NCBI GenBank assembly: GCA_030637515.1
Contig: DAOWGM010000051.1
Span: forward strand, 1 to 64,000
DNA: 64,000 nucleotides
Reading direction: 5' to 3'
From: Bacteroidales bacterium
GTDB lineage: Bacteria > Bacteroidota > Bacteroidia > Bacteroidales > UBA12077
The notes below the pieces were generated by a model that ran no database searches, was not told the DNA's origin, and worked only from the letters and a program-made list of their open reading frames with translations. Each line of letters opens with the position of its first letter. The stretch's first letter is position 1. Positions 43,949 through 51,794 of this stretch are shown one piece after another. The position numbers and the translations under genes are program-made.

Positions 43949-45202
43949 ATGGATAGGGTAATAGAAAAAAAGTATAAATGGTTAAATAAAAAAACGATTT
44001 GGCTTACAGTTGGAGGGATTCTAATTCTTCTGGTTGCTTATAACATCATTTTTGGCGATAAAAGTTCAAAGTTGAATGTTGAAAAAGAAAAAATTACAAT
44101 TGAATCTATCGTTGAAAATGAATTTAAAGATTATATAGCTGTAATTGGTACAGTTGAACCTATAACAACAGTTTATCTTGATGCAATTGAAGGAGGTAGG
44201 GTTGAAGAGATTATTATTGATGAAGGCAATATGGTAAAAAAAGGTGACGTAATATTAAGAATGAGTAACACGAATCTTTTATTGGATATTTCTAATAATG
44301 AATCTAACGTATCACGCTCAATAAATGAGTTTGAGAATACTAAAATTAATCTTGAAATACAGACTATTACGCGTAAGCAAACACTTATTAATACTGAAAT
44401 GAATCTGAAAAGAGAAAAGAGACAGTATGAATATAATAAGGAGATGTTTAATGAGAATCATATTTCAAAAGAGGAGTTTAACCAATCGCAAGAGCAATAT
44501 GAAGCATCTATGGAGCAATATGAGTTGCTTATAGCTGCATTGAAGAGTGATTCATTATACAGAGTTAATACACTTTCTTCTATGGAAGCAAATGTTAATA
44601 GAATGAAAGAAAATCTTATTGTGGTTCAAAGTAGGTTGGATAATTTGAATGTAAAAGCTCCGGTAGATGGTCAATTAGCTAGCTTGAATCAAGAAATTGG
44701 TCAGGTAATTAATTATGGAACAAGAATAGGAACAGTTAATGTTCTTGATGATTATAAGCAAAGAGTAGAAATTGATGAGCACTACATAGCAAGAGTTAGA
44801 AAAGCATTGCCAGGTAGTTTTGAATTTGCCGGATCAACTTTCAAATTGAAAATTGCAAAAGTATATCCTGAAGTTAATAATGGAAGATTTGCTGTTGATA
44901 TGACATTTACTTCTGAAAAACCTGGTCAGATAAGAATTGGGCAAACATTCAGAATTAAACTTGAATTAGGTGAATCTAAACAAGCTGTTTTAATACCTCG
45001 AGGAGGTTTTTATCAAAGCACTGGTGGACAGTGGGTATATGTTGTCGATGAGTCTGGAGAATTTGCAGTAAAACGTAGTATTTCTATCGGACGTCAGAAT
45101 CCAAAGTATTATGAAGTACTTGAAGGTATAAATCCGGGAGAACAAGTAATTGTTTCCAGTTACGACAACTTTAATGATGTTGATCAGTTAATTTTAAAAT
45201 AA
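43949..45202 (+). CDS. HlyD/MacA-type periplasmic adaptor protein
   Basis: 417 residues: one N-terminal membrane helix (about 17-37), a lipoyl-like half-motif (A-I-E-G-G-R-V-E-E-I-I-I-D-E-G near residue 84), a long coiled-coil hairpin (about 110-215), the second lipoyl half (V-K-A-P-V-D-G-Q-L near 235), then beta-barrel and membrane-proximal domains. It should link an inner-membrane ABC transporter to a TolC-type outer-membrane channel. The ABC ATPase follows after 33 bases. The upstream region carries paired operators and a sigma-54-like promoter, so expression is probably under the divergent NtrC regulator. Confidence 0.93.
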   Translation: MDRVIEKKYKWLNKKTIWLTVGGILILLVAYNIIFGDKSSKLNVEKEKITIESIVENEFKDYIAVIGTVEPITTVYLDAIEGGRVEEIIIDEGNMVKKGDVILRMSNTNLLLDISNNESNVSRSINEFENTKINLEIQTITRKQTLINTEMNLKREKRQYEYNKEMFNENHISKEEFNQSQEQYEASMEQYELLIAALKSDSLYRVNTLSSMEANVNRMKENLIVVQSRLDNLNVKAPVDGQLASLNQEIGQVINYGTRIGTVNVLDDYKQRVEIDEHYIARVRKALPGSFEFAGSTFKLKIAKVYPEVNNGRFAVDMTFTSEKPGQIRIGQTFRIKLELGESKQAVLIPRGGFYQSTGGQWVYVVDESGEFAVKRSISIGRQNPKYYEVLEGINPGEQVIVSSYDNFNDVDQLILK

Positions 45203-45235
45203 TAATCTAACAATAGTAATTTAAATTTTACAGTC

Positions 45236-45919
45236 ATGATTAAAACGAATGAATTAGTAAAAGTATTCAGAACAGACGAGGTGGAAACCACTGCTCTGAA
45301 CAAAGTTAATTTGAATATCGAAAGTGGAGAATTTGTAGCAATTATGGGACCATCAGGTTGTGGAAAATCAACTTTGCTAAACATAATTGGACTGCTTGAC
45401 AATCCAACTTCTGGTGAGCTACATTTTACCGATCAGGAAATTTCAAAATATTCAGAAAGACAAAGAACTAACCTTAGAAAAGGTAATATTGGTTTCGTAT
45501 TCCAAAGTTTTAACTTAATTGATGAACTAACAGTTTATGAAAATGTAGAACTACCATTGTTGTACTTAAACATGCCTTCATCAGAAAGAAAGAAAAAGGT
45601 TGAAGCAGTACTTGACAGAATGAAAATGTCGCATCGTAAGAAGCACTTTCCACAACAATTATCAGGTGGTCAGCAGCAGCGTGTAGCAATTTCAAGAGCT
45701 GTAGTTACAAACCCAAAACTTATTCTTGCCGATGAGCCAACAGGTAATCTGGACTCTGCAAATGGTGAAGAGGTTATGAATTTGTTATCGGAGTTAAATG
45801 ACGAGGGAACAACCATTGTAATGGTAACACACTCACCATCTGATGCTGAAAAAGCGCATAGAATTGTTCAGCTATTTGACGGACATATTGTTACTGAGAA
45901 TATTAAGAAAGTTCTATAA
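45236..45919 (+). CDS. ABC transporter ATP-binding protein (MacB/LolD type)
   Basis: 227-residue cytoplasmic ATPase. Walker A G-P-S-G-C-G-K-S, signature L-S-G-G-Q-Q-Q-R, Walker B L-I-L-A-D-E-P-T-G-N-L-D, switch V-T-H-S. The D-E-P-T-G-N-L-D form is that of LolD/MacB/FtsE. Such proteins work with FtsX/MacB-like permeases, but none follows: the next elements are a terminator at 46025 and an unrelated small gene. The permease must be encoded elsewhere or have been lost. With the adaptor upstream it forms two thirds of a tripartite exporter. Confidence 0.94.
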   Translation: MIKTNELVKVFRTDEVETTALNKVNLNIESGEFVAIMGPSGCGKSTLLNIIGLLDNPTSGELHFTDQEISKYSERQRTNLRKGNIGFVFQSFNLIDELTVYENVELPLLYLNMPSSERKKKVEAVLDRMKMSHRKKHFPQQLSGGQQQRVAISRAVVTNPKLILADEPTGNLDSANGEEVMNLLSELNDEGTTIVMVTHSPSDAEKAHRIVQLFDGHIVTENIKKVL

Positions 45920-45946
45920 TTGATATAAAGATTTAAGAGAGACAGG

Positions 45947-46007
45947 AGTGAACATCCCCTATACTTCCCCGATTTTTGAGTATATAAGATCCCCAATTTA
46001 GTTCACT
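45947..46007. other. Nested inverted repeats downstream of the ABC ATPase
   Basis: AGTGAAC (45947-45953) pairs with GTTCACT (46001-46007), and inside it TATACT (45960-45965) pairs with AGTATA (45979-45984). Single-stranded parts carry three CCCC words (atcccc, ttcccc, atcccc). It precedes the terminator and could be a structured 3' UTR or a small RNA. Confidence 0.4.
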
Positions 46008-46024
46008 TCTGGACTTTCTTAATA

Positions 46025-46054
46025 AAAAGAAGCTATAACAGGCTTCTTTTTTTT
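46025..46054 (+). terminator. Terminator of the adaptor-ATPase operon
   Basis: AAAAGAAGC (46025-46033) pairs with GCTTCTTTT (46042-46050), eight-base loop, followed by T. It directly abuts operator site 3. Within the 342-base gap 45920-46261 the remaining content is the nested repeat, the operator pair and the sigma-54-like element. Confidence 0.85.
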
Positions 46055-46069
46055 GTTCGTAATCGAACA
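46054..46069. promoter_or_regulatory. Candidate NtrC-type operator, site 3
   Basis: TGTTCG-TAAT-CGAACA, a perfect palindrome in both arms and the best match of the four. Shares TTCGTAATCGAACACTT with site 2. Confidence 0.7.
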
Positions 46070-46074
46070 CTTAA

Positions 46075-46090
46075 TGATCGTAGTCGCACA
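46075..46090. promoter_or_regulatory. Candidate NtrC-type operator, site 4
   Basis: TGATCG-TAGT-CGCACA, one mismatch in each arm. Its start is 21 bases from site 3, and it ends 68 bases before the GG of the sigma-54-like element at 46156. Confidence 0.6.
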
Positions 46091-46155
46091 AAAGTGCTAC
46101 AATATGACAATCTCTACAATTAGTTAATGATCAGTACGACAGGCCTGTAGCGCAA

Positions 46156-46172
46156 TTGGCATATATCTTGGT
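46156..46172 (+). promoter_or_regulatory. Sigma-54-like promoter of the 98-residue protein gene
   Basis: TTGGCAT (46156-46162), five bases, TTGGT (46168-46172), close to TGGCAC-N5-TTGCW. A 10-base palindrome ACAGGCCTGT lies just upstream (46139-46148). The ATG of the next gene is 90 bases downstream. Confidence 0.65.
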
Positions 46173-46261
46173 TTTAGTTTTATAAGGAATAATAAAAGAC
46201 TTAGTATCAATTTCAATAGATAATAGATAGAGTAATAATTAAATAGAGAAAGGACAAGACT

Positions 46262-46558
46262 ATGTTAAAAGATTTATGTATACCGATTCCTGGATTTGCG
46301 GAAAATGAAATTGCTGAATTACATCTTAAAGTTGGAGATAAAAAAATTAGCTATGATTTCCGGGTTGAATCTTTCCCTTGGGATGCAGATGATGAATTAA
46401 ATGGAGATTCAGACCATATCAGTTTATCTCTTGCAAGAATCAGTCGTCTTCGCAAAGCCATTGCTGATTATGATAAAAGCTGGGAATTAATCCAGATTTT
46501 CACACCAGCCGATCATTCAAAATTTATTCAAGTATTATATAGAAAGAAAACAAGCTAA
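46262..46558 (+). CDS. Conserved-looking 98-residue cytoplasmic protein under the sigma-54-like promoter
   Basis: A small acidic protein without signal peptide or membrane segment. It begins M-L-K-D-L-C-I-P-I-P-G-F and has a central F-P-W-D-A-D-D-E-L-N-G-D-S-D-H stretch, then a helical, basic end. I recognise no family. The promoter and the paired operators upstream make it a probable target of the NtrC-type regulator at 42333-43709, alongside the efflux operon. The next gene follows after 16 bases and may be cotranscribed. Its function may be in the stress response that the regulator governs; that is inference. Confidence 0.75.
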   Translation: MLKDLCIPIPGFAENEIAELHLKVGDKKISYDFRVESFPWDADDELNGDSDHISLSLARISRLRKAIADYDKSWELIQIFTPADHSKFIQVLYRKKTS

Positions 46559-46574
46559 TTTTAAAAACAACTTT

Positions 46575-47024
46575 ATGAAAAGAGGACTTATATTTATAAT
46601 ATTTACTATTATTTCTGTAACGCTAATTCATGCGCAGGATATTGATAAAGAAGAAGACAATATTAAAACAGTTATTCAAACTGCTTATGTTGATGGATTG
46701 CAAAATAAAGGAGAAGTAAAAGATATTGAAAATGGATTTCATCCAGGTTTTAATCTTTTAGGAATAAATCAGAATATGTTAACAAAATTCCCTATTTATA
46801 GCTGGATAGAATCATTTGAAAACAGAAAAGAGAAAGATCCTGAACCTCCAACAGAAGAAGAGAAAATTACATGTGATTATCTTTTAATTGATATTACAGG
46901 AAACGCTGCAATGGCAAAAATTCAATTGAAACGAAATAATGAATTATTGTTTACTGATTATCTACAATTATATAAGTTTGAAGAAGGTTGGAAGATTGTA
47001 AGTAAAATATATTTTAGACATTAA
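46575..47024 (+). CDS. Secreted NTF2-like protein (lumazine-binding-like)
   Basis: 149 residues with a signal peptide (MKRGLIFIIFTIISVTLIHA). The mature part matches the NTF2-like cone fold known from putative lumazine-binding and DUF4440-like proteins: an N-terminal helix (E-D-N-I-K-T-V-I-Q-T-A-Y-V-D-G), then strands ending Y-K-F-E-E-G-W-K-I-V-S-K-I-Y. Periplasmic by its signal. It is 16 bases from the preceding gene and so may be in the same sigma-54-controlled unit. No catalytic residues can be named. Confidence 0.75.
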   Translation: MKRGLIFIIFTIISVTLIHAQDIDKEEDNIKTVIQTAYVDGLQNKGEVKDIENGFHPGFNLLGINQNMLTKFPIYSWIESFENRKEKDPEPPTEEEKITCDYLLIDITGNAAMAKIQLKRNNELLFTDYLQLYKFEEGWKIVSKIYFRH

Positions 47025-47113
47025 AATTGAGTTTTAGAGTTTATTTTCGAAATGAGTATTTGCTATTAAAGCGAGTCCTCATTTCTTTGTTTTCAGGCAG
47101 AGTGTGCTGCTTT

Positions 47114-47145
47114 TTTGATATTTGCTTGATTTGTATGTAATTTTG
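47114..47145 (+). promoter_or_regulatory. Bacteroidota-type promoter before the 121-residue membrane protein
   Basis: TTTG (47114-47117), a 20-base spacer, and TAATTTTG (47138-47145) fit the TTTG/TANNTTTG consensus. The ATG is only 15 bases further, so the transcript should have a very short leader. Confidence 0.6.
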
Positions 47146-47159
47146 TAAAAAACAGAATT

Positions 47160-47525
47160 ATGAAAGTAGATAAAAGAACATTGATCAGATGGAAAGTTTA
47201 TATAGACCGATCTAAAATGTACGTTGGTTATATAAATCTTTTTATGATGGTTACTATATTTATTGGAGCTATTAAGAATACTGATATTGGAAAGTTTTTA
47301 TTATCAAATATTTATATTGCTATTCCAGTATTAATTGTTGTATTTATATTCTGCGCTCTTTTGCTTGGTTATTGGGATTCGAAATTAGGAATACGGAGTG
47401 AAGAAATGAGAAATTTATCTTTACAAAATCCTGTCCAAAGAGAAATTCTATTAACTGTTAGAGAGCTAAAAGAAGAGCAAGCAACATTATTAGAAAAGAT
47501 CAAGACTCTTGAAAACAAAAAATAG
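47160..47525 (+). CDS. Small two-helix membrane protein with a C-terminal coiled coil
   Basis: 121 residues. Two membrane helices (about 20-38 and 47-69) follow a basic N-terminus; the last 30 residues (R-E-I-L-L-T-V-R-E-L-K-E-E-Q... L-E-N-K-K) look like a coiled coil on the cytoplasmic side. I recognise no family. It has its own promoter-like element and is not clearly tied to its neighbours. Confidence 0.75.
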   Translation: MKVDKRTLIRWKVYIDRSKMYVGYINLFMMVTIFIGAIKNTDIGKFLLSNIYIAIPVLIVVFIFCALLLGYWDSKLGIRSEEMRNLSLQNPVQREILLTVRELKEEQATLLEKIKTLENKK

Positions 47526-47587
47526 TGAGAAATAAATGCATCAAATATAAAGTCTAATCGTCTTTACATAAATAAAAAACAATTATT

Positions 47588-48484
47588 ATGAAAAACGTAT
47601 TATTTACTCTTGTTTTAATTGCGCTATCTTTTATTGGATTTACGCAGGTTAGTGTTGATGCTAACGAAATAATTTCTAAAATAAATAAAGGAGAAGCTGC
47701 CCGTTACGAGAATGTTACTATTAATGGAGATCTTGATTTCAGACTTATTGAGGATAAAGAAATCGAAAAAAATCTTGAAGTTATTTTTAATAAACAGGTA
47801 ACTATTAAATATCATGTAAATGCACCTTTAGATTTTTCTAACTGCGTATTTACTGGTAAGATTATCGGTTATTATAGCGATGACGTTAAAAAGGAACTAC
47901 ACATTGCTATGTTTCATGAGAATGTTCGTTTTAGTAAGTGTACTTTTAATAAAGAATTTTTAGTAAAGTATTCTGAATTTGATAAATTGGCTTCTTTTCC
48001 AGAAAATAAATTTGAGGAGTTAGCATTATTTAAATATGTTGAATTTAGTTCAGAGATTGATTTCTCGAAATCTATTTTTGAGGAAGATGCGAATTTTAAG
48101 TACACAGAGTTTCCAATGCTGGTAGATTTTAGCAACTCAAAGTTTTATGAAGAAGCGAATTTTAAATATTCGGAGTTTGATGGTGAAGCTAAATTTAGTG
48201 CTTGCGAATTTCGAGGTTTGGCAAACTTTAAGTATACTGAAATAGATGAGTACATCGATTTTAGTAATACAAAGTTTCAATCTGATGCGATATTTAAATA
48301 TGTAAAATTTCCAGAAGGAGTGAGTTTCGAAAATGTTTTATTTGATGATTTTGCTGACTTTAAATATGCAAAATTTTATAACCCGGTTAATTTAGATAAT
48401 ACTTCGTTTGATGGAGAAACTTCTTTTAAATATACTGAGATTGAAGGAAAAGAATTTATCACATATATATTGAAGAATAGATAA
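47588..48484 (+). CDS. Secreted protein with 11-residue (pentapeptide-like) repeats
   Basis: 298 residues with a signal peptide (MKNVLFTLVLIALSFIGFTQ). From about residue 80 to the end it consists of 11-residue units of the form A-x-F-x-x-x-x-F-x-x-x, in alternating types: F-K-Y-x-E-F (as in ANFKYTEFPML) and F-S-x-x-x-F (as in VDFSNSKFYEE), so the true period is 22. This corresponds to pentapeptide-repeat proteins of the longer-unit kind, which fold as a right-handed square beta-helix. Exported to the periplasm or outer surface. No enzymatic domain; role unknown. Confidence 0.85.
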   Translation: MKNVLFTLVLIALSFIGFTQVSVDANEIISKINKGEAARYENVTINGDLDFRLIEDKEIEKNLEVIFNKQVTIKYHVNAPLDFSNCVFTGKIIGYYSDDVKKELHIAMFHENVRFSKCTFNKEFLVKYSEFDKLASFPENKFEELALFKYVEFSSEIDFSKSIFEEDANFKYTEFPMLVDFSNSKFYEEANFKYSEFDGEAKFSACEFRGLANFKYTEIDEYIDFSNTKFQSDAIFKYVKFPEGVSFENVLFDDFADFKYAKFYNPVNLDNTSFDGETSFKYTEIEGKEFITYILKNR

Positions 48485-48507
48485 ACAGTATTTATAATAC
48501 TGTAGCA

Positions 48508-48540
48508 GGGTTCTGATAATTTATTCAGAGCCCTTTTTTA
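48508..48540 (+). terminator. Terminator between convergent genes
   Basis: GGGTTCTGA (48508-48516) pairs with TCAGAGCCC (48525-48533), one G-T pair, followed by six T. A smaller hairpin CAGTATT/AATACTG (48486-48502) precedes it. It overlaps the stop of the convergent LytS-type gene. Confidence 0.85.
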
Positions 48541-51500
48541 TATTGGCATGTTAATTTCAACTCTTGTGCCGCAGGGAACATTAGAGTAATCGTATAAATC
48601 AATAGTGTTTGTTTTAAAACCTTTTTTCAGCATTGTTTGGTTTAGTAGAGCCAGACGTTCTGCTGTTATAAATGTACTTTTCGATTTATGAGATTTATTG
48701 TTCTTATTAAGGCTTTTTGATTTTTCCCTTCCTATTCCATTATCTTCAACAACACATTTTAGAATATTATTTTCTGAAATACTAAACTCAATTTTTATTT
48801 TGCCTCCTTTATTTATATTAGAAAATCCATGTTTAATAGAGTTTTCAATGTAAGGTTGGATAATCATAGGTGGAATAAGAATTTTAAGATTTTCTGAGTC
48901 AGCAGGTAATATAATTTCAGTTTCAAATTTCTTATCAAAACGCATTTGTTCTAAACTTAGATAATATTTTAAGTATTCTAACTCATCTTCCAAAGTAATT
49001 CGTTTTTTAGAAACGTTATCAAGTGTTATTCTTATGAGTTTAGCGAAATCCGATAAGTAGCTTAATGCAGAATCTACATCATTATCAAGCATGAAGTTTT
49101 GAATTGAATTAATAGCATTAAAAATGAAATGAGGATTCATCTGTGCTCGTAATGCCTTCATTTCAAATTCAGTTATCCTTTCAGCTATTTCTGTTCTTTG
49201 GCGTTCTTTTTTCGTTACTGATTTTATTCTTAGTTTAAGGAATAACCAAATTGAAAATGAAATAATTAAAATGAAAAAACTAATAAACCACCATCGCAAC
49301 CATAATGGTGGAGATATTCTGAATGCAATTGATAATTCCTGGTTATTATCAGAATTGTATTTTTCGAAGGCTTTTATTCTAAGTCTGTAGGTTCCTGGTC
49401 GCAAATTTTGAAATATTATTCTTTTGTCTTTAGTTTCTTTCGACCAGGTATTATTATAGCCTTCAAGCATATAGCTGAAGCTAATTTTTTCATGATCAAG
49501 ATACCTTATAATATTAAAATTAAAAGTGATAGAGTTTTTCTTGAAAGGTAATTTGAAAGTTGTTGAAGGTATTTGTGTCCATATGTTTACATTATGAGAC
49601 TCTTTTAATTCAAAAGGATTATCATTCACTTCAATAGATTTTATATAAAAATCTACATTTCTGTTATTTGATTGAAGCACTTTGCTTAAATCAACTCTAA
49701 TTAAGTTTTTGTCAGAACCTATCCATAGATCATTATCATCTCCTAAAACGGATGTTTTACCTGTATAATCGGTAAATCCATTTGATTTGTCAATTGTGCG
49801 AACAGATAAAATACCTCTATTATATAAATCGTTCAGGTTAACAATATTTAAACCTGAATTTGTGCCTGCAATAAGGATGTTTTCGGGGGTACAACAAAGC
49901 CATTTAATACTGAAACCTGTTAATCCATTATTAGTATTTATTTCATAATTGTTTATTAAAGAATCGCCCACGAGGCTACTTATGTATATGTTGCCATTAT
50001 TACCTCCTTTTAAGATATTCCCATGCTTGTCAAAACAAATATCATTATAAGAGAAAGATTCTCCTGATTGACTCTTAAAGGCTTTAATCTGTCCAGTATT
50101 GTCTGTAAGTAAAATACCTCCTTTGTCATTTAAAAACCATAACTCATTATTCTTCGATTTAATTTTACGAATATTTAATTGACTTTCGGAATCATAAAAA
50201 CTAAGGCTTATAAAGTTTGATTTTTTTTCAATGTCTTGGTATATAATGATCTCTTCCCAACTTACAGCATGTAATTTATTATTGGAGTCAAATGCGAAGT
50301 CAGAAAAATAAATTCCATCAATATCAAAATATTTTATTTTATCTTTTTTATCTATTTTAAATATTCCTGCATTACTTCCAATCCAAATGTTATCATTCAG
50401 GTCTTTACAAATACTATTAAACTCACCAAGTTCTTTATTAATATAAACATTGTATTTTAATGGTTTGTAAAGACTTTTTGGTGTAAGTATTTCAGACTTA
50501 TCACCGTCATATTTTTGATAAGGATTCGGGAATGGATATTTGCCCGATTGTTTTAATTTCTGATATTTTTCGTATGATCCAGATTTATCTTTTAGATAGC
50601 TATATTTTATTTTAATGCTATTTTTTTTAAATCCACTAAAGCTTTTTTCAAATGCCATAAAAGGAATTAAGGTATAACTTCCATCTTTAAGTCTTTTTAT
50701 TACTTTATTCTCAGTTAAAATCCACAGAGTGCCGGATTCCTCATATAATAAATCTTTAATGTTTAATTTATTTAAACTAAAATCATGAGCTTTAAAATAT
50801 GTATAATTTGTTTGTGGGAATAAGTATAAACCATTTTCTTTGGTTCCAATCCATAAAATGTTTTCAGTATTATCAAATTCAAGAGAAAATATATTTTCAG
50901 TATCAATTCCAACTAGGTGATTAATTTTTTCAATTTTATTATCACGAAATTTAAAAAGACCGCCTGTTTTGAAATAGTTATTATTCCATGCAGCTATCCA
51001 TATATTATTTTCAGAATCTTCAACGTATTCTTTTACACTTCCAATATTTTGACATGAAGTGCATTCTTTCTTATTAAAAGTTTTAATACTTGTTCTATTA
51101 AAATTTATTAATGTATCATTTATCTCACTAATAAAAACAGAATTAGGGGCATTATAATTTAAAGGATGATTTGATGGAATGCGAATTATATTTTTCAGAT
51201 CCGGAACATACTTATACATTCCATTTCCGTTTGAGAATATTAAAATATGATCTTCTCGCTCCAGAAATCCTGTTATCTGGAGCTTTTTAGCTATTCCACT
51301 CGTTTTTTCCTGAAAAGAGTTAAAAATACCGTTTTCTAATATGCTTAAGCCATTTTCAGTACCGATAAGTAAGATATTATACTTTTTAGAAAAGTAAAGT
51401 TTGCTGATCTCATTTGAAATAAGACCAGATTCTAAATTAAAAGATTCAATTTTCTCACCATCAAATCTTGAAATCCCACCATCGCGACACCCAATCCAAA

Positions 51501-51774
51501 TATTACCTTGATTATCTTCAGTAATTGAAATTACTTGATCACCAACTAATCCTTTAAGTGAAGAATAAATTTTAAAGCTTGCTCCATCGAATTTTGCTAA
51601 GCCAGCATTTGTGCCAACCCATAGAAATCCTCTGCTATCCTTAAAAATATCGTGAATGCAATTGTCAGGAAGCCCTTCGTTTATAGTATAATTTCTTGTG
51701 TAATATTGTTGTCCTAATAAAGAATGAACACATAAAACTATTAATATAATATTTAGCAAGAGCGCTTTTTTCAT
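48538..51774 (-). CDS. Propeller-sensor LytS-type histidine kinase
   Basis: 1078 residues. After a signal peptide (to about L-L-G-Q, residue 22) come two-component-regulator propeller repeats to about residue 720 (units such as I-W-I-G-C-R-D-G-G-I-S-R-F-D-G and L-W-I-G-T-K-E-N-G-L-Y), a Y_Y_Y domain (about 750-830; Y-M-L-E-G-Y-N-N-T-W, G-T-Y-R-L-R-I-K-A), one membrane helix (about 845-865), then a LytS-type kinase: L-R-A-Q-M-N-P-H-F-I-F-N-A-I-N-S and the ATPase part with V-V-E-D-N-G-I-G-R. The propeller would sense a periplasmic ligand. Cognate LytTR regulator lies 20 bases upstream. Output genes unknown. Confidence 0.94.
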   Translation of the reverse strand: MKKALLLNIILIVLCVHSLLGQQYYTRNYTINEGLPDNCIHDIFKDSRGFLWVGTNAGLAKFDGASFKIYSSLKGLVGDQVISITEDNQGNIWIGCRDGGISRFDGEKIESFNLESGLISNEISKLYFSKKYNILLIGTENGLSILENGIFNSFQEKTSGIAKKLQITGFLEREDHILIFSNGNGMYKYVPDLKNIIRIPSNHPLNYNAPNSVFISEINDTLINFNRTSIKTFNKKECTSCQNIGSVKEYVEDSENNIWIAAWNNNYFKTGGLFKFRDNKIEKINHLVGIDTENIFSLEFDNTENILWIGTKENGLYLFPQTNYTYFKAHDFSLNKLNIKDLLYEESGTLWILTENKVIKRLKDGSYTLIPFMAFEKSFSGFKKNSIKIKYSYLKDKSGSYEKYQKLKQSGKYPFPNPYQKYDGDKSEILTPKSLYKPLKYNVYINKELGEFNSICKDLNDNIWIGSNAGIFKIDKKDKIKYFDIDGIYFSDFAFDSNNKLHAVSWEEIIIYQDIEKKSNFISLSFYDSESQLNIRKIKSKNNELWFLNDKGGILLTDNTGQIKAFKSQSGESFSYNDICFDKHGNILKGGNNGNIYISSLVGDSLINNYEINTNNGLTGFSIKWLCCTPENILIAGTNSGLNIVNLNDLYNRGILSVRTIDKSNGFTDYTGKTSVLGDDNDLWIGSDKNLIRVDLSKVLQSNNRNVDFYIKSIEVNDNPFELKESHNVNIWTQIPSTTFKLPFKKNSITFNFNIIRYLDHEKISFSYMLEGYNNTWSKETKDKRIIFQNLRPGTYRLRIKAFEKYNSDNNQELSIAFRISPPLWLRWWFISFFILIISFSIWLFLKLRIKSVTKKERQRTEIAERITEFEMKALRAQMNPHFIFNAINSIQNFMLDNDVDSALSYLSDFAKLIRITLDNVSKKRITLEDELEYLKYYLSLEQMRFDKKFETEIILPADSENLKILIPPMIIQPYIENSIKHGFSNINKGGKIKIEFSISENNILKCVVEDNGIGREKSKSLNKNNKSHKSKSTFITAERLALLNQTMLKKGFKTNTIDLYDYSNVPCGTRVEINMPI

Positions 51775-51794
51775 TCTTTGTATTGTAAAAGATT

